A stretch of DNA of 64,000 nt from Bartonella rattimassiliensis 15908 (lineage in GTDB: Bacteria; Pseudomonadota; Alphaproteobacteria; Rhizobiales; Rhizobiaceae), in NCBI RefSeq assembly GCF_000278215.1, contig NZ_JH725065.1:252737-316736 (forward strand), written 5' to 3'. The number at the start of each line of letters is the position of its first letter. The first letter of the stretch is position 1. The notes beneath the pieces were generated by a model that was not told where the DNA came from, did no database searches, and worked only from the letters and a program-made list of their open reading frames with translations. Shown here piece by piece: positions 47,247 to 58,164 of the stretch. Both the position numbers and the translations under genes were made by a program.

Positions 47247-49673
47247 ATGCAATATATTGATGAAAAGACAGATGAAGTAAGAGATGGCGTTTATGCTGTT
47301 TTACCTCTTCGTGATATTGTTGTTTTCCCCCATATGATTGTTCCACTTTTTGTGGGTCGCGAAAAATCGATTCGTGCTCTTGAAGAAACGATGGCGGTTG
47401 ACAAGCAAATACTCTTGGTAACACAAAAAAATGCTTCTGATGATGATCCAAAATCAGAGGATATTTATCACATTGGTACATTTGCTAATATTCTTCAACT
47501 TTTAAAGCTTCCTGATGGTACTGTAAAGGTTTTGGTTGAAGGGACAGCACGTGCAAAAATTAGTCAATTTTCTTTAAATGAAGGTTATCATCAAGCTTTT
47601 GCAACTGTTACAGAAGAACCTAGAGAGAGCAATGTTGAGATTGAAGCTCTTTCAAGGTCAGTGATTGCTTATTTTGAAAACTATGTAAAGCTTAATAAAA
47701 AGATCTCTCCTGAAGTTGTTAATGCGATTGGTCAGATTGATAATCCTTCTAAACTTGCTGATACGATTACCTCTCATTTGATGATTAAACTTGGAGAGAA
47801 ACAGGAAATATTAGAGCTCTTACCTGTACGGGCTCGTCTTGAACGTGTTTTGTCCTTTATGGAAGGGGAAATTTCTGTTTTGCAGGTTGAAAAACGTATT
47901 CGTTCGCACGTTAAACGTCAAATGGAGAAGAACCAACGGGAATACTATCTCAATGAGCAGATGAAGGCTATTCAAAAAGAATTAGGAGCAGGTGATGATA
48001 GCCGAGATGAGCTCTCTGAACTAGAAGACCGTATCAAGAATACAAAATTTTCCAAGGAGGCACAGGAAAAAGCTGAGGCGGAATTGAGAAAATTACGAAA
48101 TATGTCCCCTATGTCAGCAGAAGCAACAGTTGTACGTAACTATCTTGATTGGTTATTAGCTATGCCTTGGGGTAAAAAATCTAAGATTAAAAATAATTTA
48201 GATTTTGCTGAAAAGGTCATGAATAATGAACATTTCGGTCTTGAAAAAGTTAAGGAGCGAATTATTGAATATTTAGCGGTACAGAGTCGCGCGTTAAAGA
48301 TAAAAGGCCCCATTATTTGTTTATTAGGTCCTCCTGGTGTGGGTAAAACATCATTAGCTCGCTCTATTGCAAAGGCAACGGGGCGTGAATATGTTCGTAT
48401 TTCGTTGGGAGGTGTACGGGATGAAGCAGAAATTCGTGGACATCGCCGAACGTATATTGGTTCGATGCCTGGAAAAATTATCCAGTCTATGAAAAAAGCA
48501 AAAAAATCTAATCCACTTTTCTTGCTTGATGAAATTGATAAAATGGGACAGGATTTTCGTGGAGATCCTTCATCCGCTTTATTAGAAGTTCTTGATCCTG
48601 AACAAAATGGTGCATTCGTTGATCACTACTTGGAAGTTGAATATGATCTTTCTGATGTCATGTTTATCACGACAGCAAATACGCTTAATATCCCAGGTCC
48701 GTTAATGGATCGAATGGAAATTATTCGTATTGCTGGTTATACTGAATGTGAGAAAATGGAAATTATTAAGCAGCATCTTTTACCAAATGCTCTAAAAGAT
48801 CACTGTTTATCTAAAAAAGAACTCAGCATTTCTGATGGAGCACTAAGGTCAATTATTCAGTTTTACACACGTGAAGCAGGAGTTCGTAATCTTGAGCGTG
48901 AACTCATGAAAGTTGCCCGTAAATCTGTTACAAAAATTCTCAAAACGCATCAAAAATCTGTAAAAGTTACAGAAAGTAATATTAGTGATTTCTTGGGCGT
49001 TAAACGCTATCATTATAATCAGATTGAAAGGGAAAATCAAATTGGTGTTGTAACAGGTCTTGCGTGGACAGAAGTCGGTGGAGAGTTATTGACCATTGAA
49101 GGAGTTATGATGCCCGGCAAAGGTAAGATGACTGTAACTGGAAATTTACGTGATATTATGAAAGAGTCCATTTCAGCAGCGGCATCTTATGTACGTTCTC
49201 GTGCTATTGATTTTGGTATTGAACCGCCACTTTTTGAAAAACGCGATATCCATGTTCATGTTCCAGAGGGAGCAACACCAAAGGATGGGCCATCTGCTGG
49301 GATTGCAATGGTGACAGCAATTGTTTCGGTTCTTACAGGAATAGCTGTGCATAAAGATATTGCAATGACTGGTGAAATTACTTTACGTGGACGTGTTTTG
49401 CCAATTGGTGGATTAAAAGAAAAACTCTTAGCAGCTCTTCGAGGAGGGATCAAAAAAGTACTGATTCCTGAAGAAAACGCCAAGGATTTAGTTGATATTC
49501 CTGATGATGTTAAAAATAACATGGAAATTATTCCGGTAAATCATATAAGTGAAGTTTTAAAACACGCTTTGATTCATTTTCCTGATACTATCGAATGGAA
49601 AGAACCCTCTACAGTGGCTGTACCTATCAGATCAGAGAACAGCGATAGTGAAGGGATACAGATTGCGCACTGA
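47247..49673 (+). CDS. lon: Lon protease (La)
   Basis: Lon is a homohexameric ATP-dependent serine protease that degrades misfolded and regulatory proteins. The N-terminal LON domain starts YAVLPLRDIVVFPHMIVPLF; a coiled-coil (NQREYYLNEQMKAIQKELG) leads to the AAA+ domain with Walker A ICLLGPPGVGKTSLARSI and Walker B LFLLDEIDKM. The C-terminal protease domain has the catalytic Ser in ATPKDGPSAGIAM and the Lys in IGGLKEKLLAA, forming the Ser-Lys dyad. The ATG at 47247 is preceded by AAAGGAGAG. Length 808 is normal. The 3' end leads to hup 230 bases later. Confidence 0.97.
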   Translation: MQYIDEKTDEVRDGVYAVLPLRDIVVFPHMIVPLFVGREKSIRALEETMAVDKQILLVTQKNASDDDPKSEDIYHIGTFANILQLLKLPDGTVKVLVEGTARAKISQFSLNEGYHQAFATVTEEPRESNVEIEALSRSVIAYFENYVKLNKKISPEVVNAIGQIDNPSKLADTITSHLMIKLGEKQEILELLPVRARLERVLSFMEGEISVLQVEKRIRSHVKRQMEKNQREYYLNEQMKAIQKELGAGDDSRDELSELEDRIKNTKFSKEAQEKAEAELRKLRNMSPMSAEATVVRNYLDWLLAMPWGKKSKIKNNLDFAEKVMNNEHFGLEKVKERIIEYLAVQSRALKIKGPIICLLGPPGVGKTSLARSIAKATGREYVRISLGGVRDEAEIRGHRRTYIGSMPGKIIQSMKKAKKSNPLFLLDEIDKMGQDFRGDPSSALLEVLDPEQNGAFVDHYLEVEYDLSDVMFITTANTLNIPGPLMDRMEIIRIAGYTECEKMEIIKQHLLPNALKDHCLSKKELSISDGALRSIIQFYTREAGVRNLERELMKVARKSVTKILKTHQKSVKVTESNISDFLGVKRYHYNQIERENQIGVVTGLAWTEVGGELLTIEGVMMPGKGKMTVTGNLRDIMKESISAAASYVRSRAIDFGIEPPLFEKRDIHVHVPEGATPKDGPSAGIAMVTAIVSVLTGIAVHKDIAMTGEITLRGRVLPIGGLKEKLLAALRGGIKKVLIPEENAKDLVDIPDDVKNNMEIIPVNHISEVLKHALIHFPDTIEWKEPSTVAVPIRSENSDSEGIQIAH

Positions 49674-49903
49674 TTCACTCATCTCATTTATGATAATATT
49701 TTTTAGTGCTAGAAAGTGTTGTTGTGGTTATTATTCTGTTTTTTGTTGAAAAAAGTGAAAAAATCCGTGAATAACTGTGATTATTGCTAAAAAAACAATG
49801 TTTTGGGTAAAAATAAGACTTCTGTTTGCTGTACTTTTCAATAAACTAACCAATGACATGACTAAGTTATGTTGTCAGGTAATATAGGGAAAGGAAATGT
49901 TCT

Positions 49904-50182
49904 ATGAATAAAAGTGAATTGGTTAGCTCCGTTGCTGAAAAGGCAGGTGTTTCTAAAACGCAAGCTGGTGCTGTTGTTGATGCTTTTATGGCTTCTGTAA
50001 CAGAAGCTTTAGCTTCAGGGGGTGATGTTCGTCTTCCAGGTTTTGGCTCTTTTGAAGTTTCTCATCGTGCTGCTACTAAGGGGCGTAATCCTTCAACTGG
50101 TGCTGAAATCGAAATTCCAGCGCGTTCTGTACCTAAATTTTCTGCAGGAAAAAGCCTTAAAGAAGCAGTTAACAAAAAGTAA
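49904..50182 (+). CDS. hup: HU-family DNA-binding protein
   Basis: This histone-like protein bends and compacts DNA as a dimer. N-terminal MNKSELVSSVAEKAGVSKTQA forms the dimer helices, VRLPGFGSFEVSHRAA the central sheet, and GRNPSTGAEIEIPARSVPKF the DNA-binding arm with the intercalating proline in NPSTG. KAGKSLKEAVN-type ending (SAGKSLKEAVNKK) matches family. Length 92 is normal. The gene has its own upstream spacer of 230 bases and a strong terminator after it, so it is probably a separate transcription unit. Confidence 0.96.
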   Translation: MNKSELVSSVAEKAGVSKTQAGAVVDAFMASVTEALASGGDVRLPGFGSFEVSHRAATKGRNPSTGAEIEIPARSVPKFSAGKSLKEAVNKK

Positions 50183-50194
50183 TTTAAATAACAT

Positions 50195-50230
50195 AAAAAA
50201 AACCCGATTTATTTATAAGCGGGTTTTTTT
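50195..50230 (+). terminator. Rho-independent terminator of hup
   Basis: AAAAAACCCG, a 14-base AT-rich loop and CGGGTTTTTTT form a stem followed by a U run, 13 bases after the stop codon. The A-rich left arm allows a second function on the minus strand. Confidence 0.88.
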
Positions 50231-51342
50231 TTAATATATATTATATATGTTTTTCATATAGGAATTTCTAAACTTTACGGTATTCTACTTATTCGATGTA
50301 TTTCTGGTGTTTTTTTTAATGATTTTAAGCATTGTATAAGATGCCGTAGGTTTGAGATATATTACTTTTAGTTTTCTCCATGAAATAGGTGTAGTAGTAG
50401 AGGGCTTTATGATTTATAAATATGATGCTAATCTTTATGATGCTAAAATGCTAGAGTATTTATTTTAAAGATAGTATTCGTAAATAGTATAGGGCAAAAG
50501 ATTCTGTGAAGTGTATAAAGCTATTCTACCGTTTTTGCGCTTAATAAAAGTGAAAGTTGATACCATCATACTGTTTTTTCTCAGTCTTTATAAATTTCTA
50601 TAACATTGCGACTATTTTTCGACATTTGGAATGGGTGCATAGAGAACTATTTTATTCTTTTCTTTAATAGTTCTTTATTTATATGCTACCCTCTCTTGTG
50701 ATGCACTAAATGGATGATTTTTATTAATTTACTATAAAGAAGTATGAAATGAAAGAATCTTACGGTATTGAGATTTCTCATTCAATATAGAAAGATATAA
50801 ATTATCGTTATAAATCAATTCATTGTAAGTTTATAAACTGGTGTCATCATTTTTATTCTTTCAATATTGTGATTTTTCTTAGAATTTTAGATGGAAGAGA
50901 TATATTGAACTCTGTTTTAAAATATTTTTTCTCCTATCTTTATTTTAACTTGTAATATGCGTGCAGGCATTTTTCCTTCATTACACAAGAATTACAAGGA
51001 GAAAATATCATAAAGTTTGAGGGAGGAAATTACAAAACAAAAAATTACTGTTAGCAATGTATATTATTAGTATAAATTTATTAATAGTAATAAGAGAACA
51101 GTATTGTTCAATTATTATCTATATATTTCCATTCATTAAATTGTATTAATTTATTGATGGTTGTAAAGGCCTTTTTTATAGTCAAAAATTATTTTAAGCA
51201 ACTATATTATTGAATAAATAAGGGGCTGTAGAGTAGTGGTTATTGGTTGGAGGATATAGTAGTAAAAAAGGCTTTAGAATGATTTTGCACGAGAGACATA
51301 GAGGTTTATTAAGTAGATGAGGGGGTGAATCGTGTATTTTTT
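50231..51342. other. 1.1-kb convergent gap with repeat copy G
   Basis: The gap lies between the convergent hup and trmFO genes. Apart from the repeat at 50490-50840 I see only AT-rich sequence with stops in all frames and no RNA gene. Confidence 0.55.
50490..50840 (-). repeat. Integrase-derived repeat, copy G
   Basis: TTTTTGCGCTTAATAAAAGTG and GATACCATCATACTG correspond to the start of the integrase coding part (TTTACGCTTATGGAGAAG, AGCACCATCATTAT); ACATTGCGACTATT matches AATGTTGCGACAATC. TAATAGTTCTTTATTTATAT is shared with copies E and F. The palindrome at 50746-50783 is well kept in both arms (GAAATGAAAGAATC, GATTTCTCATTC), and TTATAAATCAATTCATTGTA follows as in copy D. Confidence 0.8.
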
Positions 51343-52755
51343 TTATAAACAGGAGCTCTTTGCTTCTTTATCCGTCAACCACTGCATACAATCATTAAGA
51401 GCTCGCGCTGTTATAGCTTGCTTTTTTGCTAATTTTTTTTCTTTACTCGGCAAGCGGTTTACTGAATGTTTAACAGAAGTAATAGGAGGAAAGAGGCCAA
51501 AATTGATATTCATTGGCTGAAAGGATTGTCTTTCTGCTTCTTCTACTACAATGTGCCCTCCTGTAATATGATTCAAAAGGGCCCCGAATGCAGTGGTTTG
51601 TGGTGGTAGGCAAGGATAATTATAATGATATTCTGCAGCGGCAAAACGTCCAGCAAGAAGCCCTATCGCAGCTGATTCTACATAACCTTCACATCCGGTA
51701 ATTTGCCCTGCAAAGCGTAGCCGTTTTGTTTGTTTTAAACGAAGAGTTTGATCAAGAATAATTGGAGAGTTAAGATAGGTATTGCGGTGAAGACCACCAA
51801 GGCGTGCAAACTCTGCTTTTTCAAGACCTGGAATCATTCTAAAAATGCGGATTTGTTCACCATATTTTAGCTTTGTTTGAAAGCCGACCATGTTGTAAAG
51901 CGTTCCAAGTTTATTATCTTGGCGTAGCTGAACAACAGCATAGGGTTTAACGGTTGGATTATGGGCATTGGTTAAGCCCATAGGTTTCATAGGGCCATGT
52001 CTTAAAGTTTCAAAGCCGCGCTCAGCCATAATTTCAATGGGGAGGCATCCATCAAAATAGGGCGCTTTTTCAAAGTCACGAAACTCTACTTTTTCTGCAT
52101 TTTTTAACGCTTGAACGAATATTTCATACTGTTCTTTATTTAGAGGACAGTTAAGGTAATCTTTTCCTGTTCCGTCAGGACCAATTTTATCATAGCGAGA
52201 CTGATACCAACAAATATTCATGTCAATACTATCGGTATGTATAATAGGTGCGATAGCATCAAAAAAAGAAAGAGACTTTGTGCCGGTTATTGTTTGTAAT
52301 TCTTGAGCCAGCGCAGGTGAGGTAAGAGGACCCGTTGCAATGATAACATGTTTCCAAGTTTGAGGAATATTTTGAACTTCTTCATGTTTTATTGATATAA
52401 GGGGATGATTCCTGAGTGCTGTCGTAATGGTTTTTGAAAATCCATCGCGGTCAACAGCAAGAGCACTACCTGCAGGGACTTTGTTAGCATCAGCAGCTTT
52501 CATAATTAATGATTTCGCTAATCGCATTTCAGCATGTAAAAGCCCTACGGCATTTGTTGATGAATCATCACAACGAAATGAATTTGAACAAACCAGTTCT
52601 GCCAATTTATCGGTTTTATGGGCAGCTGATTTTTTTTGGGGGCGCATCTCATGTAAAATAACAGGAATTCCTGACTGAGCGATTTGCCAGCTTGCTTCAC
52701 ACCCCGCAAGGCCGCCACCGATGATATGAATTGTAGTATCAAGTGTCTTTAACAT
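51343..52755 (-). CDS. trmFO: Methylenetetrahydrofolate-tRNA-(uracil-5-)-methyltransferase
   Basis: TrmFO makes 5-methyluridine at position 54 of tRNA using methylenetetrahydrofolate and FADH2. The FAD-binding motif [19 protein letters not shown] is at residues 11-29. Other family segments are [72 protein letters not shown] and [19 protein letters not shown]. The catalytic Cys lies in CSNS. Length 470 is normal. It faces the hup side with no obvious operon partner. It is divergent from tRNA-Leu and tig. Confidence 0.96.
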   Translation of the reverse strand: MLKTLDTTIHIIGGGLAGCEASWQIAQSGIPVILHEMRPQKKSAAHKTDKLAELVCSNSFRCDDSSTNAVGLLHAEMRLAKSLIMKAADANKVPAGSALAVDRDGFSKTITTALRNHPLISIKHEEVQNIPQTWKHVIIATGPLTSPALAQELQTITGTKSLSFFDAIAPIIHTDSIDMNICWYQSRYDKIGPDGTGKDYLNCPLNKEQYEIFVQALKNAEKVEFRDFEKAPYFDGCLPIEIMAERGFETLRHGPMKPMGLTNAHNPTVKPYAVVQLRQDNKLGTLYNMVGFQTKLKYGEQIRIFRMIPGLEKAEFARLGGLHRNTYLNSPIILDQTLRLKQTKRLRFAGQITGCEGYVESAAIGLLAGRFAAAEYHYNYPCLPPQTTAFGALLNHITGGHIVVEEAERQSFQPMNINFGLFPPITSVKHSVNRLPSKEKKLAKKQAITARALNDCMQWLTDKEAKSSCL

Positions 52756-52921
52756 AATAGACTTTTAACGTAAGAAGCTGTCTATGAAAAGCATAGATTT
52801 TATTTTTATTAATTTGTAAGAATGATGTGTATTTGTTTTTTTTAATATATTTGTTTGCTTTTTTTCTGTAATTAATGGTATAGAAACGCCGCTTGTATAA
52901 GGTTATTAGCTTGTAAGTTTG

Positions 52922-53004
52922 GCGGATGTGGCGAAATTGGTAGACGCACCAGATTTAGGTTCTGGCGGGAGACCGTGGGGGTTCGAATCCCTCCATCCGC
53001 ACCA
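52922..53004 (+). tRNA. tRNA-Leu (anticodon TAG)
   Basis: Acceptor arms GCGGATG and CATCCGC pair fully. The D arm contains GAAATTGGTAGACGC, the anticodon stem CCAGA/TCTGG encloses loop TTTAGGT with anticodon TAG, and a short variable arm of the class II type precedes the T arm (GGGGGTTCGAATCCCTC). CCA is encoded at 53002-53004. It stands just upstream of tig. Confidence 0.96.
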
Positions 53005-53139
53005 AAGCAATCCCTTAAGTGCTAAGGGTTTCTACGTGTCTGGAATTCCGCTTCATGGTGATGTAATACTCAGAAGTGTTAGAATGTAGTGATTATTAGA
53101 GAGGGTTTATCTCTCTCCTTAGAAAAATGAAGGTGTTTA

Positions 53140-54549
53140 ATGCAGGTTACCGAGACGCTTAATGAAGGACTGAAGCGCGAAATTAAGATCGTGGTTCCAG
53201 CGAAAGATTTAGAAGAAAAGTTGAATGAACGGTTGGATGATACCAGGGATAAGATTAAACTTAATGGTTTTCGTCCTGGCAAAGTGCCTGATAGGCATTT
53301 GCGGAAAATGTATGGTAAATCTTTTATGGTGGAGATTCTCAATGAGATACTCAGTGATGCGCCACGTTCTATTTTAGCTGACCGCAATGAACGTGCAGCG
53401 ATGCAGCCAAAAATTGATATAGATGAAGATGAAAAAACTTTAGATGGTAAATCTGATTTTGCTTTCAGTTTAAAGTATGAGGTTTTGCCACAAATTGAAA
53501 TTAAAGATTTTAAACATATTGAAGTTATCCGTGAAGTTGCTACGATTCCTGAACAGGATGTTGATGATCAAGTTAATCGCGTCCTTTCTTCTACACGTAA
53601 TTATTCCCTAAAAGAGGGGGCTTCTGAAGAAGGTGATCGTATTACTATAGATTATCAAGGTAAGCTTGAAGGCGTTTTATTTGAAGGCGGGGCGGATAAT
53701 GATGCCCAACTGATTCTTGGGTCAAAACAATTTATTCCTGGTTTTGAAGAACAATTGGTTGGTGTAAAGGCTGGTGATAAAAAGACGATTTCTATTAAAT
53801 TTCCTGATAATTATAGTGCAGCACATTTGGCAGGACGGGAAGCAGAGTTTGACATTACTATCAAAGCTGTCTTTAAGCCAGATGAATTAAAGGTTGATGA
53901 TGAAGCAGCGCGGAAAGTTGGTTTGGAATCCCTTGATCGCTTACGTGAGGTGATTCGTGGGCAAATTGAAAGCCAATATGGTGCAATGACACGTCAAAAA
54001 GTTAAGCGTCAAATTCTCGATGCTTTAGATGATGATTATAATTTTGAAATTCCTGAAGGACTTTTAGAAATTGAATTTAACAATATATGGGCTCAAGTTA
54101 ATGATGATTTGAAAAAGGCGGGGCGCAGTTTTGAAGATGAAGGTATTACAGAAGAAGAGGCACGTGAGGAATATCGTATTCTTGCACAACGTCGTGTTCG
54201 TCTTGGTTTGGTGCTTTCTGAAATTGGAATGAAAGTTGGTGTTAAAGTCAGTGAGGATGAGCTAAAAGCAGCCGTTTTTGATCAGGTTCGCCAGTATCCT
54301 GGCAAAGAGAAAGAGATTATGGATTTTTTCCGTAAGACTCCGGAAGCTGTTGAACATCTTCGTGCTCCGATTTTTGAAGAGAAGGTCATTGATCATTTGT
54401 TAGCACAGATAAAAGTCACAGATAAAGAAGTGACGATTGAAGAATTGATGAAAGAATATGACGAATCAGATGCTACTGAAGAAAAGTTGGCAAAGAAAAA
54501 GTCTGCAGAAAAAACATCATCTAAGAAAAAGGCTCCTAAAAAAGCCTAA
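53140..54549 (+). CDS. tig: Trigger factor
   Basis: Trigger factor binds the ribosomal exit site near L23 and folds nascent chains. The N-terminal ribosome-binding domain contains the signature [14 protein letters not shown] (residues about 44-57). An FKBP-type isomerase domain spans about 155-250 ([38 protein letters not shown]). The C-terminal chaperone arms follow ([20 protein letters not shown]). A lysine-rich tail of about 25 residues ends the protein ([20 protein letters not shown]), as in rhizobial homologues. Length 469 is normal. The ATG at 53140 directly begins [14 protein letters not shown], the family start. A terminator follows. Confidence 0.96.
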   Translation: MQVTETLNEGLKREIKIVVPAKDLEEKLNERLDDTRDKIKLNGFRPGKVPDRHLRKMYGKSFMVEILNEILSDAPRSILADRNERAAMQPKIDIDEDEKTLDGKSDFAFSLKYEVLPQIEIKDFKHIEVIREVATIPEQDVDDQVNRVLSSTRNYSLKEGASEEGDRITIDYQGKLEGVLFEGGADNDAQLILGSKQFIPGFEEQLVGVKAGDKKTISIKFPDNYSAAHLAGREAEFDITIKAVFKPDELKVDDEAARKVGLESLDRLREVIRGQIESQYGAMTRQKVKRQILDALDDDYNFEIPEGLLEIEFNNIWAQVNDDLKKAGRSFEDEGITEEEAREEYRILAQRRVRLGLVLSEIGMKVGVKVSEDELKAAVFDQVRQYPGKEKEIMDFFRKTPEAVEHLRAPIFEEKVIDHLLAQIKVTDKEVTIEELMKEYDESDATEEKLAKKKSAEKTSSKKKAPKKA

Positions 54550-54570
54550 TATTTACGCAAACAGAATAAG

Positions 54571-54590
54571 CCCGATAGAATCGGGTTTTT
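54571..54590 (+). terminator. Rho-independent terminator of tig
   Basis: CCCGAT, loop AGA, ATCGGG and TTTTT form a compact hairpin with U run 21 bases after the tig stop. Confidence 0.9.
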
Positions 54591-54675
54591 AGTTGGGATT
54601 TATCCTAGGATTTCACTGAGAATGGTTTTTAGATAAACCATGAGGTATATTTAGAATATTGGTAGTGGATTGATA

Positions 54676-56175
54676 ATGAGTATCATTGATACGCGTACTC
54701 CTGATTCTAAGCGTTTTATTTCTGGAGTTACAGGTGATTGGGAAGTCATCATTGGCATGGAGGTTCATGCGCAAATCATATCGAATTCGAAACTTTTTTC
54801 AGGCGCATCAACCAAATTTGGTGCGGAGCCGAACAATCATGTATCACTTATTGATGCAGCTATGCCAGGTATGTTGCCTGTTCTTAATCAAGAATGTGTT
54901 CGCCAAGCGATTAGAACAGGATTAGGATTGAAGGCACGTATTAATTTAAGATCTGTTTTTGATCGTAAGAATTATTTTTATCCTGATTTACCACAGGGGT
55001 ATCAGATTTCTCAGTTTCGCTTTCCCATTGTAGGGGAGGGAAAAGTTATCATATCTGTGGGACCAGATTCGAATGGTCAATTTGAGGATATTGAAGTAGG
55101 AATCGAAAGGTTGCATCTTGAACAGGATGCTGGAAAATCGATGCACGATCAACATCCAACGATGTCTTTTGTGGATCTTAATCGTTCTGGTGTTGCTCTG
55201 ATGGAAATTGTTTCCAAACCTGATATGCGCTCATCAGATGAAGCCAAAGCTTATATGACAAAATTGCGTACGATTGTTCGTTATTTGGGCACTTGCGATG
55301 GCAATATGGATGAAGGTTCTATGCGTGCGGATGTCAATGTCTCTGTTCGTCGCCCTGGTGAGGATTTTGGGACGCGTTGTGAAATCAAAAATGTTAATTC
55401 TATTCGTTTTATTGGTCAAGCGATTGAGTATGAAGCGCGTCGTCAGATCGCAATTTTAGAAAATGGGGGTGTCATAGATCAAGAAACTCGGCTTTTTGAT
55501 GCTGCTAAAAGTGAAACACGTTCTATGCGCTCAAAGGAAGAAGCGCATGACTATCGCTATTTCCCTGATCCTGATCTTTTGCCATTGGAATTTGATCAAG
55601 CATTTGTAGATGCATTGGCAGCAGATTTGCCAGAATTTCCCGACGCTATAAAAGCACGTTTTGTCACGGAAATGGGACTGACAGTGTATGATGCTTCCAT
55701 TCTTGTAACAGAGAAAGCTATTGTTGATTATTTTGAAGAGGTTGCTCATGGCCGTGATGGAAAAATGGTTGCTAACTGGGTGATTAATGATCTTTTAGGG
55801 GCTTTAAATAAAAATAATCTTGAAATTAAAGATTCACCAATATCACCAAGTCAATTAGGAAGTATTATTGATCTCATAAAAGAAAAAATTATTTCTGGGA
55901 AAATTGCCAAAGATCTTTTTGAGATTATTTGGAATGAGGGGGGAGAGCCGCGCCAAATTGTAGAAGATCGTAATATGAAGCAGGTAACAGATACCAAGGT
56001 TATTGAAAGAGCTGTCGATGAGATTGTTGCCAATAACTCTGATAAAGTTGCGCAAGCAAAGCAAAAACCTGCTTTAGCTGGTTGGTTTGTTGGACAGGTG
56101 ATGAAAGCCACGGATGGTAAGGCAAATCCTCAAACTGTGAATGAATTGGTTAAGATGAAACTTGGTATAGATTAA
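54676..56175 (+). CDS. gatB: Aspartyl/glutamyl-tRNA amidotransferase subunit B
   Basis: GatB, with GatA and GatC, converts mischarged Glu-tRNA-Gln and Asp-tRNA-Asn to the correct aminoacyl-tRNAs. The kinase-like domain starts [13 protein letters not shown] and contains [55 protein letters not shown] and [15 protein letters not shown], all family landmarks. The helical YqeY-like domain ends the protein ([21 protein letters not shown]). The ATG at 54676 (499 residues) is preferred to a TTG two codons earlier. gatA and gatC are not in the window. Confidence 0.97.
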   Translation: MSIIDTRTPDSKRFISGVTGDWEVIIGMEVHAQIISNSKLFSGASTKFGAEPNNHVSLIDAAMPGMLPVLNQECVRQAIRTGLGLKARINLRSVFDRKNYFYPDLPQGYQISQFRFPIVGEGKVIISVGPDSNGQFEDIEVGIERLHLEQDAGKSMHDQHPTMSFVDLNRSGVALMEIVSKPDMRSSDEAKAYMTKLRTIVRYLGTCDGNMDEGSMRADVNVSVRRPGEDFGTRCEIKNVNSIRFIGQAIEYEARRQIAILENGGVIDQETRLFDAAKSETRSMRSKEEAHDYRYFPDPDLLPLEFDQAFVDALAADLPEFPDAIKARFVTEMGLTVYDASILVTEKAIVDYFEEVAHGRDGKMVANWVINDLLGALNKNNLEIKDSPISPSQLGSIIDLIKEKIISGKIAKDLFEIIWNEGGEPRQIVEDRNMKQVTDTKVIERAVDEIVANNSDKVAQAKQKPALAGWFVGQVMKATDGKANPQTVNELVKMKLGID

Positions 56176-56356
56176 ACTTTATGGGGTGGAGAAGGATCCA
56201 TAAATATTCTATCTTTTTGAAATTAAGGAAGAGCAAGTTATCCTATAAATTAGAGTTGTGACCGAGTTAATCCGTAACTTTTTTGATAATTTCAGGTATT
56301 AGCAATTTTATTCCAATGATTGATTTCATGGATATACTAAAGAAATGGAATAGCGA

Positions 56357-56755
56357 ATGGTTCGTTTTTTTAAACAAATCTTTACCTGGTGGAATGGTAA
56401 TACTATTGGTACGCGTTTTTTTACATGGCGTAAAGGTAAGCGGATAGGGGAAGATCAATTCGGAAATATATATTATGAGGGAGGACTTCATAAGGATGGT
56501 TATCCGCACCGTTGGGTTATTTATAAAGATTATTCTGAAGCTTCTACTATTCCACCAGGTTGGCATGGCTGGATTCATCATCGCTTTGATAATCCACCAA
56601 CGCAAGAAGATTATCATCCATATGAGTGGGAAAAGCCTCATGTTGCGAATATGACAGGAACAAGTGAGGCCTATCGACCAAAGGGAGCTATTACTTATAA
56701 TGAACAGCATCCTTGTGTACATGAAGATTATGATGCATGGTTGCCTAAAAAATAA
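56357..56755 (+). CDS. NDUFA12-like NADH:ubiquinone oxidoreductase accessory subunit
   Basis: A 132-residue homologue of mitochondrial complex I subunit B17.2 (NDUFA12), an accessory subunit that alphaproteobacteria share with mitochondria. The family features are visible: TWWNGNTIGTRFFTWRKGKRIGED with its WWNG-type start (IFTWWNGNTIGTRFFT), FGNIYYEGG, HRWVIYKDYSEASTIPPGWHGW and HHRFDNPP, and PHVANMTGTSEAYRP. No membrane segment is present. The gene is followed by the DUF2155 gene, the standard pair in Rhizobiales. The gap from gatB to this gene is 181 bases and is empty. Confidence 0.9.
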   Translation: MVRFFKQIFTWWNGNTIGTRFFTWRKGKRIGEDQFGNIYYEGGLHKDGYPHRWVIYKDYSEASTIPPGWHGWIHHRFDNPPTQEDYHPYEWEKPHVANMTGTSEAYRPKGAITYNEQHPCVHEDYDAWLPKK

Positions 56756-56840
56756 AGTATTTTAAGGTGTGCGTGTATTTTTATCTTATTTGACTCTGTG
56801 TTATAATAAGAGTTATTTTTAATGTACTATCGGTTTTTAT

Positions 56841-57269
56841 ATGGTGAGGTTTTTTTTATTGTTAGGATTGAGGCGTTTTTTTTATATTTTTTTAATGGGA
56901 TGTTTAGTGTCTTTATCCTTAAATGGTAGCGTGCAAGCTGGACGTATTAGCAATGGGATTGCTGTTTTTTCAGGTCTTGATAAAATCACAGGACGGATCA
57001 CGCGTTTTGAAGTTACTCTTGGTGAAATTTATCAGTACGGTGCATTACAGGTAACACCCCGTGCTTGTTATACGAGCTCTAAAGATGAGCCAACGCGTAC
57101 AACTGGTTTTGTTGAAGTCGATGAAGTTGCATTAGATAAAAAAATACGGCGTATTTTTACAGGATGGATGTTTGCAGATAGTCCTGGTTTGAACGCTGTT
57201 GAGCATCCTATTTATGATGTGTGGTTAAAAGATTGCAAGCAGAGTTCTCAAGATCCATCTCTTCAATGA
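56841..57269 (+). CDS. DUF2155 domain-containing periplasmic protein
   Basis: A 142-residue exported protein. An N-terminal signal sequence (about residues 1-33) with a hydrophobic core FFYIFLMGCLVSLSLNGSV is followed by a short domain typical of DUF2155: VFSGLDKITGRITRFEVTLGE, then QVTPRACYTSSKDEPTRTTG and FVEVDEV, with FTGWMFADSPGLNAVEHPIYD and W near the end. Two conserved Cys (in RACYT and LKDCKQ) could form a disulfide. Function is not established. It sits immediately after the NDUFA12-like gene; the aat gene that often follows is absent. Confidence 0.88.
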   Translation: MVRFFLLLGLRRFFYIFLMGCLVSLSLNGSVQAGRISNGIAVFSGLDKITGRITRFEVTLGEIYQYGALQVTPRACYTSSKDEPTRTTGFVEVDEVALDKKIRRIFTGWMFADSPGLNAVEHPIYDVWLKDCKQSSQDPSLQ

Positions 57270-58164
57270 TTGGTATTTTCTATATTATTTAATACATTGA
57301 TTTATGATGATAGTTTATTATTTTACAACTTGAAAGAGGCGTTTGAATTTCTGTGTTTTTTTCATTTCAAATTTTTTTTACATTGAATTAATTGAAACAA
57401 TTTTCTTGTACTTTACAAGTGAAGAGTGTACGGATGACTGTTTAAAGAATGAATGCAAGTTTCTTTCATGAACTGTTTAAATCGAAGGATGCATCATTGA
57501 AATGAATTTATTGCTTTTTCGAGTCTTTCATCGGATATGATTCTTGAGCTATATCTATGAGAGGTGTAATGAGATATTTGTTCCTAGTTTTTACAGAGAA
57601 TGAGTCGACGCTTTTGTATTTATGGATAAAAATATATAGACATATCAAATAATAAATTATGAAACATTAATTATTGTATCTAGGAATGTAAATATGTTGA
57701 TATGCTTTTATTCTTATGGAGATATCATTTTTCATTTAAAGAGTAGAAGTAATGCAAGTTGTGTTGTTGGAAAAATTAAGATTTAAGATTATTTAAAATT
57801 TTAATTGGAAGTATAGTGTAATTAAAATAGTACAACAATTGGTGTATTTCTGACAAAAATGAACATTTATGTATTTGACATTTTTTATTTTATAAAATGT
57901 CTCATGGGTGCATTTGTTTATTCGTAAGTTTTTGCATATTGCATTACAAACTTCACACTTAAATAAGCAGGATATCGCTAATTTTATAAATTATATTACT
58001 TAATATCTATGTTTTCAAAATCTTTTGCATAAGGTACACATGTTTCTACAGTAAGCTATTAAAAACTGAAAACGGGGAATCGAAAAGCTTTAAGTTAAAA
58101 GATTGTTTTTATCCAAGACGCATATATTTATTTTGTGTAAAAAGTTATCAATTCTCCAAAGAAT
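57270..58164. other. 900-bp non-coding gap
   Basis: No gene is visible. At 57499-57532 GAAATGAATTTATTG, then TTCGAGTCTTTCATC, loosely resemble the 38-bp palindrome of the integrase-derived repeats, but the flanks do not match well enough to call a copy. A perfect 8-bp inverted repeat (GACATTTT...AAAATGTC) lies at 57877-57901. aat and accBC genes, expected here in some relatives, leave no trace I can see. Confidence 0.45.

Noticed and set aside
53140-53387. 102-codon minus-strand frame over the tig start
   Set aside because: A shadow of tig in another frame; tig has full-length family motifs.
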